Source: Paenibacillus sp. LS1
GTDB taxonomy: Bacteria > Bacillota > Bacilli > Paenibacillales > Paenibacillaceae
Length of the DNA: 64,000 bases
Assembly: GCF_026013365.1 (NCBI RefSeq)
Contig: NZ_JAPDOE010000001.1
Location: 2,101,625-2,165,624, forward strand
Direction: 5' to 3'
The notes under the pieces were generated by a model. That model saw only the letters and a program-made list of their open reading frames with translations. It was not told the DNA's origin and did not search any database. Shown piece by piece: positions 8,075-18,264 of this stretch (its first letter is position 1; each line of letters opens with the position of its first letter). Both the position numbers and the translations under genes were made by a program.

Positions 8075-9426
8075 GCAAGCACCGTTACATTCCCATGACT
8101 GAGCAAGATCAGAGCGCCATGCTCGCAACCATCGGTGTGGATACGCTGGAGGATCTGTTCCAGGACATTCCAAAAGAGATTCGTTATCAGGGCGAGCTGC
8201 CCGTATCCTCCAAACTTGATGAATATGCGCTGACACGTCACATGTCCAAACAAGCTGGCGCCAACGCCAATTTCGAAACACACGCCAGCTTCCTCGGCGC
8301 AGGTATATACGATCATCATGTTCCTTCCGTCATCAATCATGTCATTTCCCGTTCCGAGTTCTACACTGCCTACACACCTTATCAGCCTGAGATCAGCCAA
8401 GGTGAACTACAGGCCATTTTCGAATTTCAGTCCTACATCTGTGAATTAACCGGTATGGCTGTAGCCAATGCCAGCATGTATGACGGCGCAACTGCTTTTG
8501 CGGAAGCAGGAAACTTAGCCGCAGCGGCAACGCGTCGCAAACAGCTCATCGTATCCCGTACGGTTCACCCGGAAGCCCGACAGGTATTGCAGGCGTATGC
8601 GCATGGACTCCGTCTGGAGATTGTCGAGATTGGCTATAAGGATGGCGTCACTGACTGGGATGCCCTGCAAGCTGCCATATCGGACGATACCGCAGCGGTC
8701 ATGATCCAAAGCCCGAACTTCTTTGGTGCCGTGGAAAATGTGAAGCAAGCCGCTGACCTCGTGCATGCGCACAAGGGTCTGCTCGTTGTAAGTGCTAACC
8801 CGCTATCGCTGGGTCTGCTGGAAGCCCCAGGCAAGCTGGGTGCCGACATCGTTGTTGGCGATGCGCAGCCCCTAGGTATCGCCGCTTCACTCGGCGGCCC
8901 GACATGCGGATATTTCGCCGTATCCCAGCCTCATATGCGCCGAATTCCTGGCCGAATCGTAGGCCAGACAACCGATCGCAACGGCAAACGTGGTTTTGTA
9001 CTCACGCTGCAGGCGCGTGAACAGCATATCCGTCGCGAAAAGGCGACGTCTAACATCTGTTCCAACCAAGCTTTGCTTGCGCTCAGCGCATCTGTATATA
9101 TGTCCATTATGGGTAAACAAGGTATGATCGATGTCGCGGATCTGAATCTGCAAAAGAGTCATTACACCCTGAATACATTAACTGCGATTTCCGGCGTTAG
9201 CCTGACGTTTAATGCACCAACATTTAATGAGTTTGTGATTAAGCTTCCTCAAGGAACCGATGTGGATGCCCTTCAACTGAAACTGTTGGATGCGGGCTTT
9301 ATCGGTGGCTATGAACTCGGACGTGATTATCCCGAGCTTGCCGGACACATGCTGATTGCTGTTACCGAACGACGCAGCAAGGAAGAGATTGACGAATTCG
9401 CACGAGCATTGGAGGGATCGCTGTGA
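8071..9426 (+). CDS. gcvPA: Glycine dehydrogenase (decarboxylating) subunit 1
   Basis: A 451-residue N-terminal half of the split P protein, which decarboxylates glycine with pyridoxal phosphate. Family features include [14 protein letters not shown] at the start, the HHVPSVINH and [13 protein letters not shown] segments, and [19 protein letters not shown] late in the protein. The PLP lysine is on subunit 2; the two form the active enzyme. It overlaps gcvT and gcvPB by 4 bases each, which favours coupled translation and equal amounts. Confidence 0.96.
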   Translation: MSKHRYIPMTEQDQSAMLATIGVDTLEDLFQDIPKEIRYQGELPVSSKLDEYALTRHMSKQAGANANFETHASFLGAGIYDHHVPSVINHVISRSEFYTAYTPYQPEISQGELQAIFEFQSYICELTGMAVANASMYDGATAFAEAGNLAAAATRRKQLIVSRTVHPEARQVLQAYAHGLRLEIVEIGYKDGVTDWDALQAAISDDTAAVMIQSPNFFGAVENVKQAADLVHAHKGLLVVSANPLSLGLLEAPGKLGADIVVGDAQPLGIAASLGGPTCGYFAVSQPHMRRIPGRIVGQTTDRNGKRGFVLTLQAREQHIRREKATSNICSNQALLALSASVYMSIMGKQGMIDVADLNLQKSHYTLNTLTAISGVSLTFNAPTFNEFVIKLPQGTDVDALQLKLLDAGFIGGYELGRDYPELAGHMLIAVTERRSKEEIDEFARALEGSL

Positions 9427-11000
9427 CTCAGGAAACGACGACAACGACAACATCGGTACAAGGACAAACGGAAACAGGTACCTCTTTCTCCACTTCGGCT
9501 CAAACTGAGACGGATACAACATTCAGTGCACAGACCCTGTCTCCTGCTCCGGAACAATCATTGATTTTTGAACTCAGCAGTCCTGGACGTGTCGCTTATT
9601 CCTTGCCAGAATGTGACGTTCCTCGTCAGGCTGTCGATACGTTGATTCCCCGGGAAATGCTCCGTTCGGAAGCAGCGGCACTGCCGGAAGTGTTCGAGGT
9701 AGATGTTATCAGGCACTATACTGCGCTGTCCCGTCGCAACTTCGGTGTAGACAACGGATTTTATCCACTGGGCTCTTGTACGATGAAATACAATCCGAAG
9801 ATTAATGAGGATGTTGCACGTTATAACGGTTTTGCCAAAATCCATCCGTACCAGCATGAATCCAGCATTCAAGGTGCACTTGAACTGTTATATACGTTGC
9901 AAAACGACCTTGCAGGTCTGACAGGTATGGACGCTGTGACCCTGCAACCAGCCGCTGGTGCTCATGGAGAATGGACTGGACTTATGATGATTCGTGCCTA
10001 CCACGAAGGTCGTGGTGAACAACGCACCAAAGTCATCGTACCCGATTCTTCTCATGGTACCAACCCGGCAAGTGCAACCGTTGCAGGATTTGAGACTGTG
10101 ACAATTCCGTCCCGTGCAGATGGACTGGTTGATCTGGACGCACTCCGTGCAGCCGTCGGTTCGGATACAGCAGCATTGATGCTGACAAACCCGAATACAC
10201 TTGGCTTGTTTGAGAAAGACATTCAGGAGATTGCATCCATCGTGCATCAGGCTGGTGGCTTGTTGTATTACGATGGAGCCAACTCGAATGCCATTATGGG
10301 CATTACCCGTCCAGGTGATATGGGCTTTGACGTGGTGCATCTGAACTTGCACAAAACGATGAGTACGCCTCATGGAGGTGGTGGACCAGGTGCCGGACCA
10401 GTCGGCGTGAAGAGTCGTCTGATTCCGTTCCTGCCTAAACCGATAGTCATTAAGAACGAACAGGGCGTATATGCACTGGACTGTGAAGGAGATCAATCCA
10501 TTGGTCGAGTGAAAGCCTACTACGGCAACTTCGGTATTTTGGTACGCGCCTATGCCTACATTCGTACCTATGGACCGGAAGGTTTACGCCGTGTCTCTGA
10601 ATGTGCGGTACTGAATGCCAACTATATGATGGCACGTCTCGCACCTTACTACGAGATTCCATATCCAGGCGTATGTAAACATGAATTCGTCATGTCTGGT
10701 CGGGGATTGAAGCAGTATGGTGTACGTACACTGGACGTTGCCAAACGATTGCTTGATTTTGGATATCACCCGCCTACGGTGTACTTCCCGCTCAATGTGG
10801 AGGAATGCATCATGATCGAGCCGACAGAGACCGAAAGCAAAGAAACGCTGGATGGATTCATAGATACGATGATACGGATTGCCAAAGAAGCGGAAGAGAC
10901 ACCTGAATTGGTCCTCAACGCACCTTACGGTACACCGGTTACTCGTCTTGATGAGACAACCGCGGCCCGCAAACCTGTATTGAACTGCGCTTGCAGTTAA
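9423..11000 (+). CDS. gcvPB: Glycine dehydrogenase (decarboxylating) subunit 2, with a Thr-rich N-terminal extension
   Basis: A 525-residue C-terminal half of the P protein that carries the PLP lysine in [18 protein letters not shown]. Homologous sequence begins at about residue 45 ([12 protein letters not shown]), as at the start of known GcvPB proteins near 490 residues long. The first 44 residues are a low-complexity stretch rich in Thr, Ser, Gln and Glu with no predicted structure. The GTG start at 9423 has GGAGG 7 bases upstream and overlaps the gcvPA stop, so the extension is probably translated. I saw no internal start with a good binding site just before residue 45. The extension might be a recent in-frame gain. 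Confidence 0.95.
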   Translation: MTQETTTTTTSVQGQTETGTSFSTSAQTETDTTFSAQTLSPAPEQSLIFELSSPGRVAYSLPECDVPRQAVDTLIPREMLRSEAAALPEVFEVDVIRHYTALSRRNFGVDNGFYPLGSCTMKYNPKINEDVARYNGFAKIHPYQHESSIQGALELLYTLQNDLAGLTGMDAVTLQPAAGAHGEWTGLMMIRAYHEGRGEQRTKVIVPDSSHGTNPASATVAGFETVTIPSRADGLVDLDALRAAVGSDTAALMLTNPNTLGLFEKDIQEIASIVHQAGGLLYYDGANSNAIMGITRPGDMGFDVVHLNLHKTMSTPHGGGGPGAGPVGVKSRLIPFLPKPIVIKNEQGVYALDCEGDQSIGRVKAYYGNFGILVRAYAYIRTYGPEGLRRVSECAVLNANYMMARLAPYYEIPYPGVCKHEFVMSGRGLKQYGVRTLDVAKRLLDFGYHPPTVYFPLNVEECIMIEPTETESKETLDGFIDTMIRIAKEAEETPELVLNAPYGTPVTRLDETTAARKPVLNCACS

Positions 11001-11022
11001 GCACTAAGTGAATTACTAATCC

Positions 11023-11065
11023 ATGCTCTTGCTGATGTTAACTACATCAGTAAGAGCATTTTTTT
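11023..11065 (+). terminator. Intrinsic terminator of the gcvT-gcvPA-gcvPB operon
   Basis: ATGCTCTTGCTGATGT pairs with ACATCAGTAAGAGCAT (one mismatch) and is followed by TTTTTTT. It lies just past the gcvPB stop. Confidence 0.92.
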
Positions 11066-11127
11066 GGCTAGACATTACAGAACCTTCCTCCTTGAACTCC
11101 CCTTCTAATTCCTATACGTTCGAGCAA

Positions 11128-11166
11128 CAAAAAAAGCCAGTACCCGCTGTAACAGCGGATACCGGC
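11128..11166 (-). terminator. Intrinsic terminator downstream of ptsI
   Basis: On the minus strand GCCGGTATCCGCTG pairs with CAGCGGGTACTGGC and is followed by TTTTTTTG. It ends the ptsG-ptsH-ptsI transcript about 70 bases past the ptsI stop. Confidence 0.92.
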
Positions 11167-11238
11167 AAAATCGCTGCATCAATGCAGCTCATTATCGGAA
11201 AAAGAAAAACCTCAAATCCGGAGGAAACCCCGGCAAAA

Positions 11239-12951
11239 TTACGCTTGAATGCTTTGAACCAATTCAACAACTTGTTCAGCCGTTTGCATATCCAGAGCTT
11301 TAGCAGCCAGTTCCTGCATATCCGCACGGGACAGCTTGGTGATCTGACTACGAGCTGGCAGAATGGATGTTGCGCTCATGCTGAACTCATCCAATCCAAG
11401 ACCGAGCAGCAATGGAATTGCTGTTTCGTCCCCTGCCATCTCACCGCACATGCCAACCCATTTGCCTTCACGATGCGCTGCATCGATAACCATTTTAACC
11501 AAACGCAAAATGGCCGGGTTGTAAGGTTGGTACAGATATGCCACTCGTTCGTTCATACGGTCAGCAGCCATCGTGTATTGAATCAGATCGTTCGTTCCGA
11601 TACTGAAGAAATCCACTTCTTTGGCAAACTGATCCGCCAGAACTGCAGTCGAAGGAATTTCGACCATGATTCCGAGTTGAATGCTGTCAGAAACAGCAAT
11701 CCCTTCAGCAACCAGCTTCTCTTTCTCTTCGAGCAAGACAGCTTTTGCTTCACGGAATTCACCGAGTGTTGCGATCATTGGGAACATGACACGCAGGTTT
11801 CCATGTACGCTTGCACGCAGCAATGCACGCAATTGTGTACGGAAGATATCCAGACGGTCCAGACACAGACGAACTGCGCGGAAGCCGAGGAATGGATTCA
11901 TTTCTTTTGGCAGATCCAGGTATGGAAGCTCTTTGTCTCCACCGATGTCGAGTGTACGAACAACGACAGGTTTGCCTTCCATTTTTTCCAGTACCGCTTT
12001 GTAAGCATTATACTGAATGTCTTCGGAAGGAAGCTTGTCTCTGCCCATGTACAGGAACTCGGTACGGTACAGACCAACAGCCTCGCCACCGTTCTCCAGA
12101 ACACCTGTTACATCATTCGGTGTACCGATGTTGGCTGCAAGTTCAACATGAACGTTGTCTACCGTTACCGTTGGCTCATCACGAAGTTTTCTCCACTCTG
12201 CACGTTGTGCATCATACTGTTCCTGTTTGGTACGGTATTCAGCAATAACTTCATCAGTAGGGTTAACCAGTACGTGACCATCCAGACCGTCAACAATGAT
12301 CATATCGCCTTGTTTTGCTTGAGCCAAGATGTCCTTGGTTCCAACAACAGCCGGAATTTCAAGAGAGCGAGCCATGATCGCCGAGTGAGAAGTACGTCCA
12401 CCAATGTTGGTTGCAAAACCTTTAACAAATTGGCGGTTCAATTGAGCCGTGTCGGAAGGCGTCAGATCCTCCGCAAGCACGATTACTTCTTCATTGATCT
12501 CAGCCGGACTCATGAAGTCGATACCAAGCAAGTGATTTAGCACACGTTTAGTAACGTCACGCATATCTGCTGCACGTTCCTGCAGGTATGCACTCTTCAT
12601 GTTCTCGAACATGGAGATAAATTGCGATGCCGTTTCGTTCAAAGCAAATTCTGCATTGATCATGTCATCTGCAATTCTAGCTTTAACCGGATCAATCAGT
12701 TCCGGGTCATTCAGAATGAGCAAATGCGAAGCAAAAATCTCAGCTTTTTTCTCGCCAAGCTCTTGTAAAGTACGCTCTTTGATCGCCTCAAGCTCAGCCT
12801 GGGATTTACCCAGAGCTGAGTCGAGTTTCGCGATCTCTGCGTCAACGTCGTTAATTTGGCGTTTTTCTACAGAGTAGTCAGGATGCTCCAAGATAAACGC
12901 CTTGGCGATAGCAATACCCGCCGAAGCCGCGATCCCGGAGACATTAAGCAT
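11239..12951 (-). CDS. ptsI: Phosphoenolpyruvate-protein phosphotransferase (PTS enzyme I)
   Basis: The 570-residue general PTS enzyme takes phosphate from phosphoenolpyruvate and passes it to HPr. The phosphorylated histidine is in [13 protein letters not shown] (about residue 190). PEP-binding motifs include [12 protein letters not shown] and the C-terminal [15 protein letters not shown] and GMCGEMAGD, the latter with the active-site cysteine. Length matches B. subtilis enzyme I. The ATG at 12951 overlaps the ptsH stop by 8 bases. It serves both the mannitol and glucose permeases seen in this window. Confidence 0.97.
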   Translation of the reverse strand: MLNVSGIAASAGIAIAKAFILEHPDYSVEKRQINDVDAEIAKLDSALGKSQAELEAIKERTLQELGEKKAEIFASHLLILNDPELIDPVKARIADDMINAEFALNETASQFISMFENMKSAYLQERAADMRDVTKRVLNHLLGIDFMSPAEINEEVIVLAEDLTPSDTAQLNRQFVKGFATNIGGRTSHSAIMARSLEIPAVVGTKDILAQAKQGDMIIVDGLDGHVLVNPTDEVIAEYRTKQEQYDAQRAEWRKLRDEPTVTVDNVHVELAANIGTPNDVTGVLENGGEAVGLYRTEFLYMGRDKLPSEDIQYNAYKAVLEKMEGKPVVVRTLDIGGDKELPYLDLPKEMNPFLGFRAVRLCLDRLDIFRTQLRALLRASVHGNLRVMFPMIATLGEFREAKAVLLEEKEKLVAEGIAVSDSIQLGIMVEIPSTAVLADQFAKEVDFFSIGTNDLIQYTMAADRMNERVAYLYQPYNPAILRLVKMVIDAAHREGKWVGMCGEMAGDETAIPLLLGLGLDEFSMSATSILPARSQITKLSRADMQELAAKALDMQTAEQVVELVQSIQA

Positions 12952-13219
12952 TAATTTCGCCCAACCCTTCGTTAACCATAACGTCAGTCAAAGCTTGAAG
13001 AGCTTCAGCTTCGCCTTCGCCTTCAACGATGATGCTAATGGTGTCGCCTTGTTCCAAACCGAGGGAAAGAACGCCCAAGATGGATTTCAAAGTTACTTTT
13101 TTACCGTTAGCTTCTGCAAAGGATTCTGCACCTTTGAATTTGTTAGCTGTATTAACCAGGGCTGTCGCCGGACGTGCGTGGATACCATCTTCGTCTGTAA
13201 TTCTGAATGTTTGTTGCAT
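12944..13219 (-). CDS. ptsH: Phosphocarrier protein HPr
   Basis: A 91-residue phosphocarrier. DGIHARPAT holds the catalytic His (residue 14 from this start), phosphorylated by enzyme [12 protein letters not shown] holds Ser46, the HPr kinase site that makes HPr the CcpA corepressor in Bacillales. The frame is open further upstream, but the ATG at 13219 is the only start with a spaced Shine-Dalgarno-like GTGAG and gives the standard HPr length. It lies 77 bases after ptsG and overlaps ptsI. Confidence 0.96.
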   Translation of the reverse strand: MQQTFRITDEDGIHARPATALVNTANKFKGAESFAEANGKKVTLKSILGVLSLGLEQGDTISIIVEGEGEAEALQALTDVMVNEGLGEINA

Positions 13220-13296
13220 TACAATCATCTCACTTTCAGTAATTTGGTTTAGGCATTGCATATATTTACACTTGCTTGCCATCGTCGTAACACTTC

Positions 13297-15348
13297 TTAT
13301 TTTATCTCAATGATTGGCTGATCGCCAACTTTCAGCACTCCACTCTTCTTCAAGGTCACTGTGGAGCCCTCTGGCAGGTTGGTGAAAATAACTGGTGAAA
13401 TGATCGAAGGAGCGTTTGCTTTGACATACTCCAGGTCCACTTCCATAATCGGCTGACCAGCCGATACCAGATCACCTTCCTGCACCAGTACGTTAAAGCC
13501 TTGACCTTTCAGCTTCACCGTATTGACACCTATATGAACAAGCACTTCCTTGCCACCGTCAGACATGATGCCCACGGCGTGTTTGCTTGGAAATACATTA
13601 AACACTTTACCATACACAGGAGAAGTTATTGTGCCATCATGTGGCAAAATAGCGAACCCATCACCTGTCATTTTCTCAGCAAAGACCGGATCAGGTACGT
13701 TCGAAATGTCCAGTAATTCACCATTGACTGGCATCACGATATCCTCAGCAACGATACGCTCGCCTTGCTCACCTTGTGCCTTCTCCTCTTCAGGAGTTGG
13801 TTTAGCAGCTACCGGCGTTGGTGCTGGCGTTCGTCCTGCAATAATATCCTGCATTTGAGATTTAATCGTATCGGAACGTGTTCCGAAGATGGCTTGAACA
13901 TTATTACCCACTTCAAGCACACCAGATGCACCCAATTGTTTCAAACGATCTTTTTTCACATTGGATTTCTCATTGACCTCAATCCGCAAACGAGTAATAC
14001 ATGCATCCAGATGTTTGATATTCTCTTTGCCACCAAAAGCTTCGAGAATGTTATGAGGCAGATCATCCGTTGAACCGGAGCCTCCGCCAGACGCTGTTTC
14101 AGGCGTTGCCTCTTCGCGTCCTGGTGTTTTGAGATTGAATTTGCGAATGATCAATCGGAAACCAAAGTAGTAGATCACTGCAAGAATCAAGCCGACGATA
14201 ATCACGTCCCACCATGGTGTACGGTTCGGAATAATACCAAAGATCAGGAAGTCAATGAACCCACCGGAGAAGGTCATACCAATCTTGACACCCAGAATTT
14301 GCATGGTCATGAAAGACAAACCTGCAAAGATACAGTGTACTGCAAACAGGATTGGAGCTACAAACAGGAACGAGAATTCAAGTGGTTCTGTGATTCCTGT
14401 CAGGAACGAAGTCAACGCTGCCGAACCCATAATACCTGCAACATACTTTTTGTGTTCTGGTCTTGCTTCATGGTACATCGCAAGAGCAGCCGCTGGCAAA
14501 CCGAACATCATGAACGGGAATTTACCAACTTGGAACGTTCCCGCTGTGAGGTCTGCACCATCACGCAATTGATTGAAGAAGATCTGCTGGTCTCCACGAA
14601 TGACGTCTCCAGCTTTGTTTACGTACTCACCGAACTCAAACCAGAATGGGGAGTAGAAAATGTGGTGAAGACCGAACGGAATTAATGACCGTTCCACGAC
14701 TCCGAAAATGAAGGCCGACAATGTCGGGCTTGTATCTACCATGAAGTGAGACACAGCATTCAATCCATTTTGAATCGGTGGCCAGATAATCACCAGAAGC
14801 AACCCGATTAAGAGGGAAACAACCGAAGTGATAATCGGAACAAATCGTTTACCTGCAAAGAAACCCAGATAAGACGGCAGTTCGATTTTGAAAAATCGAT
14901 TGTAACACAGCGCGGCGGCGATACCTATGATAATACCTCCGAACACGCCTGTACTTAATGTTGGGATACCCAGGATGCTGGCATAACCCGGTACTTCGCC
15001 GATCATTGCCGGGGTAACCCCTACTGCGGTACCCAGTGTGACGTTCATGACCAGATAACCGATGATGGCTGCAAGACCTGCAACCCCTTCGCCACCTGCC
15101 AATCCGACGGCTACACCGACGGCGAACAGCAATGCCAGATTATCGAATACGATCTGACCTGCGTTCATCATAATTGTTGCGATCGAGTTCACCCAAGGGG
15201 TGTCGAGCGCCGTTACATATTGCAAAAAGTCTGGATTAACCAGCATGTTACCAATTCCGAGCAGCAAACCTGCCGCAGGCAGAATGGCTACAGGCAACAT
15301 GAGAGCTTTACCGACTCTCTGCAATACACCGAAAAGCTTTTTAAACAT
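13297..15348 (-). CDS. ptsG: PTS glucose-specific EIICBA permease
   Basis: A 683-residue glucose transporter-kinase. The EIIC membrane domain (about 1-400) begins FKKLFGVLQRVGKALMLPVAI-like, the EIIB domain (about 420-510) has the phosphocysteine in HLDACITRLR, and the EIIA domain (about 540-680) has LVHIGVNTVKLKG with the phosphohistidine. Length is close to B. subtilis PtsG. The ATG at 15348 has AAAGGGAG upstream; in-frame upstream codons lie in the leader RNA and terminator, so a longer start is rejected. The leader carries a GlcT-type RAT/terminator, and glcT lies just upstream. Confidence 0.96.
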   Translation of the reverse strand: MFKKLFGVLQRVGKALMLPVAILPAAGLLLGIGNMLVNPDFLQYVTALDTPWVNSIATIMMNAGQIVFDNLALLFAVGVAVGLAGGEGVAGLAAIIGYLVMNVTLGTAVGVTPAMIGEVPGYASILGIPTLSTGVFGGIIIGIAAALCYNRFFKIELPSYLGFFAGKRFVPIITSVVSLLIGLLLVIIWPPIQNGLNAVSHFMVDTSPTLSAFIFGVVERSLIPFGLHHIFYSPFWFEFGEYVNKAGDVIRGDQQIFFNQLRDGADLTAGTFQVGKFPFMMFGLPAAALAMYHEARPEHKKYVAGIMGSAALTSFLTGITEPLEFSFLFVAPILFAVHCIFAGLSFMTMQILGVKIGMTFSGGFIDFLIFGIIPNRTPWWDVIIVGLILAVIYYFGFRLIIRKFNLKTPGREEATPETASGGGSGSTDDLPHNILEAFGGKENIKHLDACITRLRIEVNEKSNVKKDRLKQLGASGVLEVGNNVQAIFGTRSDTIKSQMQDIIAGRTPAPTPVAAKPTPEEEKAQGEQGERIVAEDIVMPVNGELLDISNVPDPVFAEKMTGDGFAILPHDGTITSPVYGKVFNVFPSKHAVGIMSDGGKEVLVHIGVNTVKLKGQGFNVLVQEGDLVSAGQPIMEVDLEYVKANAPSIISPVIFTNLPEGSTVTLKKSGVLKVGDQPIIEIK

Positions 15349-15401
15349 CGCGTCGTATTCTCCCTTTCGTCTAAGTTGTGTGTCGTGATGCAAGCAAGGG
15401 G

Positions 15402-15503
15402 ACACAAAAAAGGCATGAATTAATAAAGTGAACTGTACCAACCTTGGGGTATAGCATACCCTGTACAAGGAAAGAACAATCACACTCTAGTTAACTCATG
15501 CCT
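15402..15503 (-). terminator. Leader terminator of ptsG (antitermination target)
   Basis: On the minus strand AGGCATGAGTT (15493-15503) can pair with AATTCATGCC (about 15410-15420), followed by TTTTTTGTG. The 5' arm overlaps the RAT, so GlcT binding to the RAT would prevent this hairpin. This is the same arrangement as the B. subtilis ptsG leader. Confidence 0.8.
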
Positions 15504-15522
15504 GATCGAGTCAGTAACACGT
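15491..15522 (-). promoter_or_regulatory. Ribonucleic antiterminator (RAT) for GlcT in the ptsG leader
   Basis: The minus-strand leader reads ACGTGTTACTGACTCG then ATCAGGCATGAGTTAA, almost identical to the B. subtilis ptsG RAT. It forms a stem-loop that the RNA-binding domain of GlcT stabilises when glucose is present. Confidence 0.88.
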
Positions 15523-15636
15523 CGCTTTTTGTTTATTCAGTTGCTTGATTACGGAGACCATTGTAGCACCAGTTCTAATCCATTGCAAGCCTTTACAGCA
15601 AAAAAATCAATCCCGTATTCCATCAATGGAATGATT

Positions 15637-16491
15637 TCACTTATTCTCTTCTTCTTTCCGCTGATACAGCCGTTGGAGATGTATAGTCAGATAACCTACT
15701 TCCGCAGGATAGACAGGCAGACTCAGCCTTTTCTCCATCACTTTGGTCAGCTTCCATGCAAGCGAGTACATTTCGGGGTACTCCAATTTAAGCAGCGAAT
15801 CCAATTTATGAAGTTCTTCGACTTTGTCTCCACGGCGAACACGCTCAAGGGCGAATCGAAGATGAGTCAGCAAACGGGAGTAGTCCAGCGATTCCGTTTC
15901 AAACGAATAATCGAGTTGGTTGGACACAAGACTCACCAAATCGGTGATCAGCTGTGAGTGTTCACGTACCTGGGATATATTCTGGTTGGTCATTGCGCTA
16001 TAGATATGAAGGGCAACAAAACCAATCTCGTCCATCCCCAGATCTACACCCATTTTCTCCTTGATCAGACGAACAGCGTATTCTCCCATCCGATATTCTT
16101 CAGGGTAAATCTCACGGGTTTCATATAGAAACGGATTCTGTATGACAATTCCCTGCTCCTTGCGTTTTAACGCGAAAGAAATATGATCGGTTAATGCAAT
16201 ATGGATATGTTCATTCAGCGGAACGTCCGTACGCTCTGCGATATACGTAATGACTTCGTTAATAATCTCGATCAACGCTTCATCCACCTGTGGAAGAAGC
16301 TGCTTGTACTGTTCTTGCTCTTGCTGGTTTCTCAAAATGAACATCTTTTCCACAGCCATCAGTGGAATAATGTCATTGGTTTTCCTGTTGAAGCCGATGC
16401 CTTTACCAATCACGACGACTTCCCCATGTTCAGGATGTTGTGCAATGATTACATTATTATTTAGCGCTTTGGCTACATGCAGGCTACTCAA
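15637..16491 (-). CDS. glcT: GlcT, transcriptional antiterminator of ptsG
   Basis: A BglG-family RNA-binding regulator of about 284 residues. The N-terminal co-antiterminator domain (about 1-55) contains ALNNNVIIAQ and EVVVIGKGIGF, then come two PRDs with conserved histidines, for example HIHIALTDHI and GFVALHIYSA. Dephosphorylated GlcT binds the RAT in the ptsG leader; phosphorylation by PtsG blocks this when glucose is absent. I prefer a TTG start at 16491 because AGAGGTG lies 6 bases upstream; a GTG at 16500 adds three residues but overlaps the binding site. Spacing to the ptsG RAT is about 115 bases. Confidence 0.94.
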   Translation of the reverse strand: MSSLHVAKALNNNVIIAQHPEHGEVVVIGKGIGFNRKTNDIIPLMAVEKMFILRNQQEQEQYKQLLPQVDEALIEIINEVITYIAERTDVPLNEHIHIALTDHISFALKRKEQGIVIQNPFLYETREIYPEEYRMGEYAVRLIKEKMGVDLGMDEIGFVALHIYSAMTNQNISQVREHSQLITDLVSLVSNQLDYSFETESLDYSRLLTHLRFALERVRRGDKVEELHKLDSLLKLEYPEMYSLAWKLTKVMEKRLSLPVYPAEVGYLTIHLQRLYQRKEEENK

Positions 16492-16512
16492 AGTTTGCAC
16501 CTCTTTTTCACA

Positions 16513-16537
16513 CCATCTTAGATGTGATAAGTCACAC
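16513..16537. promoter_or_regulatory. Overlapping dyads upstream of glcT (possible operator)
   Basis: CATCT-T-AGATG (16514-16524) and TGTGA-TAAG-TCACA (16523-16536) overlap just upstream of the glcT start and downstream of the floT terminator. This is the only space for a glcT promoter, so these may be operator half sites. No known regulator fits the 4-base spacing. Confidence 0.35.
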
Positions 16538-16550
16538 CCTAGTTAAGAAC

Positions 16551-16589
16551 GAAAAGACATCCGGAGCAGGCAAATCGCGCCGGACGTCT
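16551..16589 (-). terminator. Intrinsic terminator of the yuaF-floT operon
   Basis: On the minus strand GACGTCCGG pairs with CCGGATGTC around a 15-base loop and is followed by TTTTCG. It separates floT from glcT. Confidence 0.75.
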
Positions 16590-16656
16590 CGCTTAAAAAG
16601 TAACAAAAATTCGCCTTAAGGTCAATAGAGCAACCATGCAACATTCGAAGTGCTTC

Positions 16657-18204
16657 TTACTCGTCAACCCCAGCTCTTTCCACAATCTTGTCGATTATCG
16701 AAGGGGTTGTAACAGCCTCGCTCTGTTGAATGGCAACCGGGGCAGGTGTTTTGGACTTGGTAAGGCCTTTAATCAGCTGCTCTACATCGATGCCGGATAC
16801 GCTCTTGAGCATCTCTGGAGCCGTCGCCATGAGTTCGGTAACATAGTTACTCACTCGCGTAGCACCTTCACCTTTACCTGTATCTACCACAGTCAGTTTA
16901 TCAATGGATGCAATTGGCTCTGCAATTTTGCCAGCCAGTTCAGGCAGCATTTTGACAATGATATCGAGTACTGCCGCTTCGCCAAACTTCTGGAACGCCT
17001 CGGCCAGTTTTTCTTTCGCTTCTGCTTCGGCAAGACCACGTAGACGAATAACTTCTGCATCCGCTGTACCTTTGGCAAGTTCCGCATCCGCCATAGCCTG
17101 ACCTTCAAGTCGCTTCTGTTCAGCTGTTGCTTTGGCATGCGTTTCGATGGAGTACTGTACCGCATCGGCTTCACGCATTCTCTTGGCTTTATCCGCTTCG
17201 GCTGCCTGCTCCACCGCATAACGATCCGCTTCTGCCTTTTTCTTCACTTCAGCATCATATTGCTTCTCACGTACGACGATTTCTTTTTCCTGCAGATCGA
17301 TCTCACGTTCTTTACGAACGAGTTCAACCTTCATTTCTTCTTCCACCACGGTCTGTCTCGCACGCGCTTCATGGATATGATACGCCTGATCGGCTTCCGC
17401 TTTTGCTGTATCCTGATCCCGCTTAAACGTGGCTACTTTCAGTTCTTTCTCTTTGGCTGCCTCGGCGATATTGGTATCCCGTAGTAACTCCGCTTTTTGA
17501 CCCTGTTCTTCCGCATTGGCCTTCTGAATACGTGCATCACGCATTGCTTCCGCTTCAGCAATCTCCGCATCACGCTTCACCGCGGCAATTCTCGGTTTAC
17601 CGAGAGCATCCAGGTAGCCTTGTTTGTCACGAACATCCTTGATGGTAAACGAAACAATTTGCAGTCCCATCTTTTTCAGATCTCTAGCCGCGACTCCTTG
17701 AACCTCTTGCGCAAACCGATCCCGGTTCCGATATACTTCTTCCACCGTCATCGTACCGAGGATGGCCCGCAAATGCCCCTCCAGTACTTCCTGTGCTTCG
17801 CTTCTCAGCGCTTCTACAGGTTTACCGATGAATTGTTCAGCTGCCGTAGCAACGTCCTCTACAGCGCCCCCTACCTTGATAATAGCGACACCGTCAGCAA
17901 TAACTGGAACACCCTGTTCCGTGTACACTTCAGGAGTGGAGACATCCAGCTTGTGGGACAATAAGGAGATAAACTCGGATTGCTGGAAGATTGGCAGGAT
18001 AAATGCACCGCCACCACGAACAATTTTAATTTTCCGGCCAGAGTCATCATCGGATATATTTTTGCTACCCAGGAATGACCCCGTAACGATCATCGCTTCA
18101 TCCGGACCAACCGTTTTGTATCTCGCCCAGAAAGCCAAACCCAAAATCAGAATGACACCAACTACAACTGCAGGAATCAACAACACATCCCAATTCAAAT
18201 CCAT
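16657..18204 (-). CDS. floT: Flotillin-like membrane scaffold protein
   Basis: A 515-residue flotillin of the YuaG/FloT type. A single N-terminal membrane segment (about 8-27, VLLIPAVVVGVILILGLAF-like) is followed by the SPFH/band 7 domain to about residue 200, then a long Ala/Glu/Lys-rich coiled coil (about 200-420, with EAEAMRDA and AEADRYAVEQ repeats) and a C-terminal tail. Flotillins organise fluid membrane domains and recruit signalling and secretion proteins. Length and partner match B. subtilis FloT (about 509 aa). It follows yuaF by 60 bases in one transcription unit. Confidence 0.93.
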   Translation of the reverse strand: MDLNWDVLLIPAVVVGVILILGLAFWARYKTVGPDEAMIVTGSFLGSKNISDDDSGRKIKIVRGGGAFILPIFQQSEFISLLSHKLDVSTPEVYTEQGVPVIADGVAIIKVGGAVEDVATAAEQFIGKPVEALRSEAQEVLEGHLRAILGTMTVEEVYRNRDRFAQEVQGVAARDLKKMGLQIVSFTIKDVRDKQGYLDALGKPRIAAVKRDAEIAEAEAMRDARIQKANAEEQGQKAELLRDTNIAEAAKEKELKVATFKRDQDTAKAEADQAYHIHEARARQTVVEEEMKVELVRKEREIDLQEKEIVVREKQYDAEVKKKAEADRYAVEQAAEADKAKRMREADAVQYSIETHAKATAEQKRLEGQAMADAELAKGTADAEVIRLRGLAEAEAKEKLAEAFQKFGEAAVLDIIVKMLPELAGKIAEPIASIDKLTVVDTGKGEGATRVSNYVTELMATAPEMLKSVSGIDVEQLIKGLTKSKTPAPVAIQQSEAVTTPSIIDKIVERAGVDE

Positions 18205-18264
18205 TCCACATCTCTCCCCTTATTCATTTATGAGTGCTTAAACTACTTAGATGATTAAACTACT

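Noticed and set aside
11023..12540. 505-codon plus-strand frame opposite ptsI
   Set aside because: Antisense to a definite ptsI and begins inside the gcv terminator; no family features.
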